Source of the DNA: Carallia brachiata
Taxonomy: Eukaryota > Streptophyta > Magnoliopsida > Malpighiales > Rhizophoraceae
Length of the DNA stretch: 64,000 nucleotides
Assembly (NCBI GenBank): GCA_021464245.1
Contig: JADCRB010000041.1
Location: forward strand, 516,444-580,443
Reading direction: 5' to 3'
Program-made: the position numbers and the translations under genes
Shown here: piece by piece, positions 12,420-23,390 of the stretch
Position numbering within the stretch: the stretch's first letter is position 1
Layout of the letters: each line of letters opens with the position of its first letter
The notes under the pieces: generated by a model
What the model was told of the DNA's origin: nothing
Database searches by the model: none
Seen by the model: only the letters and a program-made list of their open reading frames with translations

Positions 12420-13149
12420 TGTAGAAACTACTGAAAAATATCTAAAGTTTTTTTTTTTTTCTTTTTTTGATTGTAAAATATGAAATTAAGGTTTTCATTT
12501 GTTGGGTTCTCCAGCCCAAAAAGAAAGACAACGACGGTTACCAAACCGCCGCTTGGTTTATGGCGGGAACATTATAGAAAATTAATTTTTCTTTTCAAAA
12601 AAAAATTGTTCTTTAAATTTTCGCAAAACATAAATATACGATATTTTTTTAGTCCCAACCACTTCTCTCTCAACTCCTGATTAAATTAGCCACATGGCTA
12701 ATCTAACTATAAAACATGGTTTTAATTTTCTGAAAACTTTGAGCTCTCAATCCAAACCCTAACTAAAAAGATTACAAAGAATGCCCTAATCTCTGAATTT
12801 TGCATCAGCCTTATTTGTAAATTTTAACTTAGAGACAAAAATTTTATTTGCAGTGTGCTCAGGACAATCCTCTCATAAATACGTGGCACCGCTTTTGCTT
12901 TTTTATTTTAGAATAAAAAATAGACAGGGTTTTTGATAATTGAAAGGATGTTTATTTAACGGACACTAATCCCATATGAAGAGGGAGACGCGGTGGTGAC
13001 TGATGATAGCCGTTCTTGAAGTACTGATTTGCCCTCAAAAATGGATGGTTGCAGCAAGTAGGACAGGAACCTTCAAGTTTTGAATTTTATGCGATAACTT
13101 GTACTTTTGTTTGCTTATGGTGATTCATTCGGCGTCAGACAGACGGACA
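12420..13149. other. GEX3-like promoter, then an orphan subtilase 3' flank (first part)
   Basis: From 12,420 to about 12,680 this is the upstream region of the GEX3-like gene. From about 12,690 to 13,149 it is clearly related to the 3' flanks of the minus-strand subtilase copies (21.1-21.7 kb and 39.6-40.15 kb): shared phrases include ccaaaccctaactaaaaaga and tgccctcaaaaatggatggt. No subtilase coding sequence follows at 14.05 kb, so this is a stranded flank. Confidence 0.65.
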
Positions 13150-13964
13150 AAGATAACAAGAGAATACAGGGAACTTGGTGAATACAGGGAAGGACAAGCA
13201 GTTAAGCAAGTGGGGGTCAATTTTTTTCCTTGCATGTTGGTGGATTTGGAAGTGGCGCAATGACTATGTATTGGGAGGAATCTCCTCGCCAGGATACTCA
13301 GCTAATTTTATTTTACATTAAGCGAAGGAGTGTGAGGAAGCGTGGGATATAGGTGACGGTGGGGAGACTATCCGTAGAAGAGAAACCATTTTCATAGGGT
13401 GGTAATTGTCACCTCCTAGTTGCATTAAAGTTAATATTGATGCCTCAGTTCATGGCCGGGGCTATGCTTGCGCTGGTGGCTTAGCTCAAGACTTCTGTGG
13501 CTCGTGGGTTGGAGGTTTTGTGTGTAATATTGGACCAATTAATATCTTTGCTGCAGAAATTTGAGGCATACTTTAAGGTCTTAAAATTGTTTGCGAGAAA
13601 GGCTTTAGAGTTATCATTGCGGAGACAGACTCACAAACTGCGTGCCAGACCATTCTACAGGGTGGACCCACTACCCACCCCCAATTTAATTTGGTAGCTT
13701 GTTGTCAGGAACTCTTACAAAGAAATTAGTCTGTTCGTATTATGCATGTGTACAGGGAAAGGAATATAGTGACAGATTGACTAGTTTCTTATGCAGTTTC
13801 ATGTGTACTGGTTTAACGCTTTTGCAAGAACTTTCCTTAGGACTCTCTTTTTTTATTTAGGCTGATTTGGTTGGAGTTCATTTTCTTAGAGATGTAACTA
13901 CTTAACTTTTAAGCTTGCCTTCTTTTTTAACCAAAAAAAAAAAAAAAAAAAGATAACAAGAGAA
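13150..13964 (+). mobile_element. 5'-truncated LINE (non-LTR retrotransposon) with 15-bp target duplication
   Basis: The direct repeat aagataacaagagaa occurs at 13150-13164 and 13950-13964 and brackets about 785 bp that ends in an A-run, the signature of target-primed reverse transcription. The plus strand encodes a broken RNase H-like domain of the kind found at the C-terminus of plant LINE ORF2 (phrases KVNIDASVHG, CAGGLAQDFCGSWVGGF, AETDSQTACQ), interrupted by stops and frame changes from about 13,420 to 13,780. The reverse transcriptase is absent. It interrupts the orphan subtilase flank. Confidence 0.8.
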
Positions 13965-16186
13965 GAAATTACGCTGCAGGCTTGTCATCGGTTCAACAAA
14001 TATTGTCTTCAACAACTAAGGGGCTATTCGGACACAATCTTAGTTGTTACCACGGCCTCTACCATTTATCTGCACTCGCCTTCTAGAAGCTATGCTAGAA
14101 AAGATTAAGAGAGCAAATAAAAAAAAAAGAATTAAATTAAAATTTTTTATGTAAGACAATACTATTTTTCTTATTTTTATGAATTAGTTTATCACATCTT
14201 ATAAACTACTAACTCATTAGTTTATCACATTTTATAGACTGGTAACTTACATTAATGCAACCACTAATTTACTTTTTTTGAAAACTTATCTCTCAATATT
14301 TATTTCTTTCATACACAAAGGTAGAATTTAAAAACTCATCAAAAAAAAAAAGGTAGAATTTAAAAGAGAATCAAGTTCTATACTACTCAAACTAACAAAC
14401 GTTGGTATAAAAGGCCGGATCTTTTGAAAATCCATTTTAGAACAAATTATTACTACCGAAAAAGGTTTGTTGGGCAACTCGGAATGCACAGAGACGGTGT
14501 TCAAGTAAATTTATTACATTTAGCTTCTTTTATTTGTGAGAGGAAATAAAATGTTTTGGTCAATGTTTATTATTGTTTAAGTTTCTAGCTTTTCCCGTAA
14601 AAGATGTTGCTAATAATTTGTCTTAGCCTCTTAGACCTACAGCTACAATGAAAAGCAAATTAATGGACCAGTTTGAAAGCTAGAATTGAAATCAGGTGAA
14701 TATACAAAATCTTAACCTAGACTATTCATCTTGAGACAAATCTAATTCCCACGTTGTTCAAAAACAGAATACATGTTCAGCTGCAAATTTTTTACATCTC
14801 AAATTGGTTTCTTGTCAATTACCATCACTCCCATTAGTGCCCCACTACATGGAAATGCAAATATGATATGTATCCACTTGTCATCGGCTCTCTGACTTAT
14901 GAAAGGAAAAATGATGGAGGAGAGCAATAATGGATCTCAAATCATTCCATTCTATCACTTGATATAGTAGTTTAAGTAACAACTTAATATATATTTTTTT
15001 ATTATTGATTTGAATTCGAATTTTATAGATAACGTTTATGAGATTTTAATTTTTGTAATTGTCAATTTAATTATAACTTCTGTGTCTTTAATTCAAAACT
15101 TATTAATATTGTTTGGTCGGTTTGAAAATATTACTCAGACCCAACAATACTCGTATAATAGGTGCTTTCATAAGAGTTGAGTTAAATAAAACATATAAAT
15201 AAGAGATATTTTAACTCTAATTTAGTTTAGGTCAATAATTAATAAATTTATGATTTTTTTTTTAATGTTAAAAACAATCATTCCATTCCCACAACTGTTT
15301 ATCGGGAATGAACTGACAGGACACCCCACTGTTATCCTCCTTGTATAATGACAACAGACATGAACTAATGCCCAGTAACACCACGCAGAAAGATATCGGA
15401 GACCTGATGGGTTGAAGTACAGAGGACTTTGTGCTGTTGAATAAGAGAACTTGCGCTCTTGCGTGGCGTTGGTTAGGTAATTAAAAGTTGCTAGAGTTTC
15501 ATTTTTAAATGTGAAGAAGATTAAGACAGTGAATCCAAAAATTTTTAAGGAATATTGAAAAGTGGATTTAGACTATACACACGTTATATTTATTATTTAC
15601 TCTATCTTATTTACAAGTATCAATAATTATAATTAATTATTCTCTTGTGTTTATTTATTATTATTTGTACACAATTTACGTATTTTTTATATCATATTTG
15701 ATTTATTTTATTTCCTCACGATAACATGATTTAAGCAATTTTTTGATATTTCGGGACCAATAGTCTGAGATAATTATTATTGATACCAATGTTTCATTCT
15801 TATTAAGAGTGGTGTGAGCCACGTGCAGAAAAAAAATAGAGAAAATGTAAGTGGGCCAATTAGATGTTTTATTTGCAAGAATAATGCTTCTACTGACAAA
15901 ACTTTTGTTTGACACAGGTTGTAAACAGGTTGTAATTGTAATATTCCATTTCAGAATATAATTTATCAATTTGCCCAGCCCAGTTTGTCTCTTTTGTTGC
16001 AATCATGAGGATGCTTACTCACGGATGCACATGTCGATGGTTGGCACTTGCCTTTATGGACATAAAGTTTATTTTATATAGTTTGTGCTAGGGAGAGAAA
16101 ATCAGAATTTCATTAAATTTCAAAGCAAACTTAGTGCATAACAGATAATAATGAAAGACAATCAGCATTCAGATGGTCATATGCAT
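13965..16186. other. Remainder of orphan subtilase 3' flank and plus-strand subtilase upstream region
   Basis: Positions 13,965-14,050 resume the stranded 3' flank (ttgcaggcttgtcatc-like, compare 21.95 kb). From about 14,050 to 15,780 the DNA is AT-rich with no supported gene. From about 15,800 to 16,186 it is the inverted counterpart of the DNA upstream of S0, S1 and S2 (compare 31.1-32.1 kb), for example the block around gtgggccaattagatgtttt. A weak 99-codon minus-strand open frame at 15,703-16,002 lies in this upstream DNA and is not supported as a gene. Confidence 0.6.
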
Positions 16187-16194
16187 TATAAATA
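16187..16194 (+). promoter_or_regulatory. TATA box of the plus-strand subtilase
   Basis: TATAAATA lies 55 bp before the ATG at 16,249, which fits transcription start about 30 bp downstream and a very short leader. The same motif at the same spacing occurs before S0 (31084-31091), S1 (42584-42591) and S2 (59665-59672) on the other strand. Confidence 0.75.
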
Positions 16195-16248
16195 TTTCTG
16201 TGCCCATCGCCAATTTTCAACCATCTCTTCAGAGACGAGCGTAGGGAT

Positions 16249-18542
16249 ATGGGTCTCTGGGAACGCATTTCCCACCAATTGCTGGCGTGCCAATTATTGT
16301 TGTTGCTAGTTGTTAGCTGCTGTGCAATATCAGAGACAGAAAGCCATGAACTTCAAACGTACATCATCCAATTAGACCATTTCCACAAGCCTGATTCTTT
16401 CTTAACCCACGAAATTTGGCACCGTTCCATCCTGAAATCATTGTCTCAACCTGCTGATGACCAAGAAACCCTGCTCTACTCTTATAGCCATGCCCTCGAC
16501 GGCTTCAGTGCCAGGCTGACAAAATCTCAGTTAGCCCAGATTGAAGAATCTCCAGCTCATCTTGCAACGTATGAAGAGTCCTTCGGCACTTTGCACACCA
16601 CTAGAAGCACCCGCTTTCTTGGCCTGAATCACAACTATGGCTTATGGCCTAGTTCCAACTATGGTGAGGGTGTGATTATAGGAGTCATTGACTCTGGAAT
16701 TTGGCCGGAAAGCGAAAGCTTTAGTGACAGAGGCGTGCCTCTTATTCCAAAGAAATGGAAGGGAAAGTGCGAGAATGGGACTGCATTTAGTCCTTCCATG
16801 TGCAATAAGAAGCTAATTGGAGCTAGATCTTTTAGCAAGGGACTCAAAGCTGCGGGCTTAAAAATTCCTTCACCGGATGTGGACTATGATTCGCCAAGAG
16901 ATTATGCTGGCCATGGCACGCACACCTCATCTACAGCTGCAGGCAACCGTGTGTCTGGAGCAAATTGCTTGGGACAAGCAAGAGGGACAGCTAGAGGGGT
17001 GGCTCCACTTGCACATGTTGCCATGTACAAGGCAATCTTTAAAAGCGACGACGACAAACTTATTGCAAAGACTGATGTGCTATATGCAATTGATCAAGCA
17101 ATTGCAGATGGAGTAGATATCTTGTCAATGTCTCTTGGCTTCCCGCCAACACCTTATTACGAAGATCCTGTTGCCGTTGGAGCCCTCTCGGCCATAGAGA
17201 GAGGGATTTTTGTCTCGTGTTCAGTTGGTAATGAAGGAGAATTTTTCACAGTCAATGACGGAGCACCCTGGATCACAACCGTCGGTGCTTCCAAAATTGA
17301 CAGGATTTTCACTGCTACATTGACTCTAGAAAGTGGATTCATTATCGAAACGCCATCATACTACTTCCAGAACATGTATATCACTGATATCCCTCTTTAT
17401 CATTCAATATGCAGCCCAGGTGAATTTACTGAACATAAAGTTACTGGAAAGGTAATTTTCTGTGACCAAAGCAGTAAAGTTAATGTTTCACAACAGGTAG
17501 ACGAGCTCCAGAGGGTAGGTGCAGATGCGGGAATAGTCATATTAGACATAGTATTATGGGCTCCAGTCGACTACACAATCCCCCTCATGATTTTATCCCC
17601 TGCTTCTGCTGCTCGGCTTAGAAATCACTTGACCAAGTCCAGTACTTTGCCAAAGGTGAAAACTTTGAGTATGATTTCCACCAAAGTGGGAGTAAAACCA
17701 GCACCACAGGTGGCTTCTTTCAGTTCTAGAGGACCAGACTTGATCAATCCGGGCATTTTAAAACCAGACATTATAGCTCCAGGGGTGGATATTTTGGCAG
17801 CGTACGCGCCAAACAAGCCGTATATGCAACTAGGCCAATTCAATTTGGTGACAGATTATGCGTTGAAATCCGGCACATCCATGGCAGCACCTCATGTTGC
17901 TGGCCTCGGAGCTCTGATAAAAAGGTGCATCCCAAATGGAGCCCGTCAGCCATCCGATCTGCTCTCATGACCACAGCTTATATCATAGACAATACTGGTT
18001 CAACCATGAAGGATCTCAAGACAGGCAAGGCAGCAACCCCTCTGGCTTTTGGTAATGGGCACGTAGACCCCAACAAAGCCATGGATCCCGGACTCATCTA
18101 CGACATGAGCTACGGAGATTATGTTGACTTTATATGCAGCCTCGGCTACACGGACAAGCAGACACGTGCAGTCATTCGGGGAAGTCACTGGAATTGCAGC
18201 CGAAAAACGCAAGATTTGAACTACCCTTCTTTCATGGCCTTCCTAAGCAATGAATCCAGCTCTCACACTGTGAAAAAATATAGCAGGACTGTAACAAATG
18301 TGGGGGGTAATACAGCTATTTATCGTGCAACTATTGACAACATTCCTGAAGGTCTGAAAATCAGGATCGAGCCTCAGACCTTGTCCTTTACTCGCAAGTA
18401 TCAGAAGCAAAGTTTTACTTTGAGCTTGGAGATTGACAGAAAGGCACTGAGATCTGATGAGATCTATGCTTTTCTTAGATGGACAGACCAACACAACCAT
18501 GTGGTGTCAAGCCCAATAATGGTCGCCACTTACACGGAATAA
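16249..18542 (+). CDS. Subtilisin-like serine protease (plant S8 family), intronless, one-base frameshift as read
   Basis: This is a secreted plant subtilase, a family acting in the cell wall and apoplast. It is intronless. A signal peptide covers roughly residues 1-27, an I9 propeptide about 36-115, then the S8 catalytic domain with Asp148 (VIDSGIWPE), His222 (GHGTHTSS), oxyanion Asn328 (SVGNEG) and Ser544 (GTSMAAPHVAG). A protease-associated insert lies at about 385-470. A C-terminal Fn3-like domain (SRTVTNVGG) ends at the TAA at 18,540-18,542. The family's usual length is about 750 residues; here about 764 codons. The frame breaks in an A-run at 17,919-17,923, fourteen residues after the catalytic Ser; the other copies stay in frame there. 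The start matches the minus-strand copies and sits 55 bp after a TATA box. It is the most diverged copy and is inverted relative to the rest. It resembles the SBT1.9 group, but I cannot prove the subfamily. Confidence 0.85.
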
Positions 18543-20100
18543 GAATATGTTATGGTCTTAATGGCCCATTCATTCTAGCTCCTTTTTCCGCGGTTGTTGC
18601 TTTGTTATTGTTTTGTGGTCTCTTTAAATTCCTATTTCCTGTATTCGACCATGATGTAGGAAGTCAGTTAATTCAGGAAGTGTAGGAGCTGTCTGTATAA
18701 AACAAGTGTTATTGGTATTAAAATCATCGTGCAATATTAAAAACCCAAAACACTGTTATTCTTGTTTTACAGCAATTTATGGGTTGTTTATTAGGGATTT
18801 TTAATTTGAATTATATTTTTAATTCAAATTATATTTTTAATAAGTATAATATATTTGTGATATTACACTACAAAATAAATAAAGTTCACTGAAAATAAAA
18901 AATAAAAAAATAAATTTGTATGACGTTAAATAATGAGTAAGTTTTACTCATTAAAAAAAAAAATTAAAAAGTATTATTCTATGTTCATAAGATAATAAAT
19001 CTACACTAGTCTCGTATATACATATCTTATTAATTAACTAAATATGAATTAAGATGAAATAATTTACTTCTATCTTATACTATTCTATCATAACTTTTGA
19101 AACAAATGCACTCATATATTATAGGGATAAGTCTCATTTTAGTTTTAAATCTTTTAAAATTTTTTCAATTTAGTCTTATTTGTTTTTTGTGTTCACTTCA
19201 ATTTTATAACTACAGTTTCAATTTCAATTAAGTCATAACTTTGATAGAATTATGTCAAAATTAAAAAAAAACATATATGACTCAATAGAATACACAAATA
19301 CAGTTAAAAAAATTGAATTCTATTGTTAAAAAAAAAAGAAAAATACTTTATTAGATACGTTTTTAAAAAGAGAAATATATTGTTAGGAGATATTTTAATT
19401 TTTTTAACAGCGCATTTCATTTTTTTACCTGTATTTATGTATTTTGTTGAGTCAAATTTGTTTTTAACATTTTGAGTTGATGCAAGTTAAGATTTAATTA
19501 GAACTGAAATGGTAGTCATAAGACTGAAGTTAAAACAGAAAAAATATGAAACTATGCTGAAAAAATCTTAAAAAGTTTAAGAGTCTATTTGTCTAATTTA
19601 TTCGATATTACTGTTACTAATTGTTGTTTGTTAATTGTTATTTTATGTTACTAATTGCTGAAAAGACTAATGAAGTGTTTGATTAATTTTTTACTTATTA
19701 TTATTATTAAATAATTAAATGACTGATTTAGACATTTAATTTATATTAATATATCGCATTGACAAAATTATTTTTATATTTGTATACTTTCTATTTTTAG
19801 AATAAATATTCTATAAATAATATTAAAAATTTTCTCATTTAATTTTAAATTTTTTAAAAATTATTAATATTTACAAGAAAGTAAAAAAATAAATGTTTCG
19901 GGTACTTTTTAAAGTGTCAATATTAATAAAATTTCAAATGAAAAAATATTATTTAAAAATTATTAAAAAATAAAATTATTGTATTTATACAAATATTCAT
20001 AAAATAGCGTAATAATTAAAATTTTTAATTTATGTGATAAATAAAAAAATAATAAAATTTTATAAATAATTTTTTGAGAATAATTTAATTTATATAATTT
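18543..20100. other. AT-rich spacer between tail-to-tail subtilases
   Basis: Positions 18,543-18,740 should hold the 3' UTR of the plus-strand subtilase. The rest is extremely AT-rich without coding potential, apart from a possible long-TIR MITE at 19,124-19,595. Confidence 0.5.
19124..19595. mobile_element. possible MULE-type MITE with long imperfect terminal inverted repeats
   Basis: The left end (gggataagtctcattttag, then an AT-rich stretch) resembles the reverse complement of the right end (rc: gacaaatagactcttaaac) over roughly 100 bp, both running into a shared ATTTTTTCA core and a later cagtttca-like block. No target-site duplication could be confirmed, and the internal sequence is non-coding. 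The boundaries are approximate. Confidence 0.35.
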
Positions 20101-22045
20101 ACAGGTCATTCCTCGGTAGGAGGGTGGGTTTACTATGCTACAAACCACAGTCACTAAACTCATCATTCAACAGCCAATGAAAACGAAATAGCGTCCAGAA
20201 AAGTCAAAGATAACATAACAAGAGCGAAGATATATTAGTCTACTTCACAGCATACGCATGCGCAGATTTACAATTCAATCTCCTGCTTGCAATTGAAATC
20301 AGGGGAAATTTCCCGTCCAAAGACCATCAATCAACTACCGTACACTTGGAAAAAACACAGCGTACCCTACAAATTCTACGGTGCGAGATCACCGTACCCG
20401 ATAAACCCTACCTTAGCAATCGCCGCGGCCATTAATTCTTTTCCGGCTGCCGAACTTCCTCCGACTAAGCTGATGGCACTGGTTCTATTGCCGGGAGAAA
20501 GTATCTTGGAATGAGCGAATTTTTCATAAAAAGGCTTGCAATGTCCTCGTCTCCAATACTTAACCGCAACGACGATTCTGCTGTTTTTTTATTTAAACGA
20601 AAACAGTTGGCTGCCCGATGGCTTTTTAGCCTAAAAAGTGTTTCGATAATAACAAATTTTTTATTTTAAGTAATAAATTTTAAATTTTAAATAATAAAAA
20701 TTTATCATTTTTTTATTATATAAAATATAATTATAATTATTATAAATTATAAATTTATTATTATCCAAACATTCTCTCAGATAAAAAAATCTCATTCTCT
20801 TAACTCGGGCTCTTATTTAAGTGAGCACTTTTACACTTTGAGAAGAAAAAAAAAGTTCAAAATGCTATCTGAATAAAATTGATCAGGGTTTAATATATAA
20901 TTGATTAAATTATAAGTATAATTAAGAAAAAAAATATTTTTTTTTTATAATTAGTTGTAATTATAACCTAATCAATTATATATTAAATCCAACTAATTGT
21001 ATTAAAATAATATTTTAATTTTTTTTTTTTGAAAATGTAACTTTTTTCTATTCAAATAGGGAATGTGCAGTGATGATGTCTACAGGAGAGAAATATTGAC
21101 CTCTTGTTTCCTGACGACTTCTTTTTTCAAATCCTGATTCACTAGCCACCTGGCTATTCCAACCTGAAAACGACATAGTTTTAATTTTCCGTAAACTTTA
21201 CCCCGCAAATCCAAACCCTGACTAAAAAGATTAAAAAGAATCCCCCTGGTACTTGAATTTTGGCTCGGCCCCGCTTGTAAATTTGAACTCGTAGACGGTA
21301 ATTTTATAGCCAAAGCCAACAGATTGACAGGTTTTGCGGCGATGATAGCAGTTCTTGAAGAACTGATTTGCCCTCAAAAATGGATGGTTGCAGCAAGTAG
21401 AACACAAACCTTAAAGCATTGAATTTCATTTTATAAGGAAACTATTGCATTGCCAAACGATTCGGTCATATATATTTGAATTCTTTTGTTTTTAATTTTT
21501 TCTTTAAAAAAATAAATTTTAAATATATTTAATATTACTTTAAATTTTAATTTAATTTTCTTTTTCGAAGAAAGTAGTATAGATTCTGTTTAAATACTCA
21601 ATATAGCCATGCATGTGTACTGATTTGATAATAACTAGTACTTTTATTTAATTACGGTGGTACATTCCACTTCAGACAGACAATAATAGAAGAGATCCAT
21701 TCACCAAACAATTTTTTTTTATTATGTTTACATGTATTTTTTTATGTAATTATAAATATTTTTGTGTAACTACATAAGAAAAATATGCAACGAAAAAATA
21801 ATAATATTTTTTAAATTACTTTTTATCGATTTAGTTACACAAAATACGTTCTTGATTGTACAAAAAAAAATTTCATATAAAAATAATAAAAAAAAATTAT
21901 TTGTCCATAAAATTTTTCTCATAATAGAAAACTAGATAAGAGATTACGTTGCAGGCTTGTCATCAGTTCAATAAATGTTGTCTTCAACAACTGGCTAAGG
22001 GGGGCTTATTCTTCAGCAACTGGCTTAGTGGCGACCATTATGGGG
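20101..22045. repeat. 3' flank of subtilase S0, repeated unit shared with 39.1-40.24 kb and 56.2-57.32 kb
   Basis: This block matches the DNA downstream of S1 and S2 at many points, for example cgataaaccct near 20,399, tggcactggttctattgccg near 20,474, and ttgccctcaaaaatggatgg near 21,368. It marks the left end of the minus-strand array. An AT-rich foldback sits inside it (20,875-20,995). No functional gene is visible. Confidence 0.7.
20875..20995. repeat. AT-rich foldback (hairpin) element
   Basis: The left arm (ttaatatataattgattaaa) is complementary to the right arm (rc of ctaatcaattatatattaaa) around an A/T-rich loop. It resembles the foldbacks upstream of S0, S1 and S2 and is probably a small MITE of one family. 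Confidence 0.55.
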
Positions 22046-23013
22046 CTAGACAGTAGACATCACATGCTTGTGTTGGTCCGTCCATTTGAGAAAAGTATAG
22101 ATCTCATTTGAACTAAGTGCCTTTCTGTCAATCTCCAAGGTGAGAGTAAAACTTTGCTTCTGATACTTGCGAGTAAAAGACAAGGTCTTAGGCTTGATCG
22201 CGATTTTCAGCCCCGCAGGAATATTGTCAATAGTTGCACGGTAAACAGCTGCATTATCCCCCACATTTGTTACAGTCCTGCTATATTTTTTCACAGTGTC
22301 AGAGCTGGATTTATTGGTTAGGAAGGCCATGAAAGAAGGGTAGTTCAAATCTTGTGTTTTTCGGCTGCAATTCCAGTGACTTCCCCGAATGACTGCACGT
22401 GTCTGCTTCTCCGTGTAGCCGAGGCTGCATATAAAGTCAACATAATCTCCGTAGCTTATGTCGTAGATGAGTCCCGGATCCATGGCTTTGTTGGGGTCCA
22501 CGTGCCCATTACCAAAAGCCAGAGGCGTTGCTGCCTCGCCTGTCTTGATATCGTTCATGGTTGAACCAGTGCTGTCTCTGATATAAGCTGTGGTCATGAG
22601 AGCCGATCGGATGGCTGACGGGCTCCATTCAGGATGTGCCTTTTTAATCAGAGCTCCGAGGCCAGCAACATGAGGTGCTGCCATGGATGTGCCGGATGAA
22701 AATGCATAATCTGTCACCAAATTGAATTCGCCGAGTTGCATGTACGGTTTGTTTGGCACGTAGGCTGCCAATATATCCACCCCTGGAGCTATAATATCCG
22801 GCTTCAAAATGTCCGGATTGACCGGGTCCGGTCCTCCATAAGTGAAGGAAGCCACTTGCGGTGCTGGTTTTAGCCCCACTTTGGTGGATATCATAGTCAG
22901 TGTTTTCACCTTCGGCAAAGTACTGGACTTGGTCAAGTGATTTCTAAGCTGAGCAGCAGAAGCAGGAGATAAGAACACGAGGGGTATTGTGTAATCTTGT
23001 GGAGCAGATAATA

Positions 23014-23390
23014 TGATGTAGGACGAATATGAAGAACAACCTAAGTCAGGAATCCACTTTGACAACTAATCACTCGGGAATCCACCCGAAAAGAAACGAG
23101 AATCCACTCGAGAGAAAATTGTCTGTAATTAATATTCAATTGCATAAAGTCTGAAAAATAATAAAGGTTCAAGCTCTATTTATAGAGCTCAACAGATAAA
23201 TTCTAAATATAAAAACAAATAACTGCTAATCAGATAATTATGGAAATAACTGAAAAATAAACACGTAGTTAACACGTCCTAAATAAGATAGAATCTAATA
23301 ACTGAATAACAAATCCTATCCTACGTGGACCGAAACTTTCGGAATTTCTTCCGGGAGAAGAAATCCCTATCAGCAACTGCAACTGCATCA
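23014..23390 (-). repeat. 3' LTR of the chromovirus
   Basis: 377 bp, TGATGTAGG...CTGCATCA on the plus strand. It is paired with 29,350-29,724, with scattered substitutions and small indels. Confidence 0.93.

Noticed and set aside
15703..16002. 99-codon minus-strand open frame
   Set aside because: Lies in upstream DNA shared in inverted form with the other subtilases, where it is not conserved as a frame.
20376..20432. Minus-strand peptide AAIAKVGFIGYGDLAP resembling a dinucleotide-binding motif, also near 39,350 and 56,430
   Set aside because: Only 18 codons with a stop directly after the motif, no ATG in the other copies, and no further similarity in any frame; treated as chance or a tiny relic in the repeated flank.
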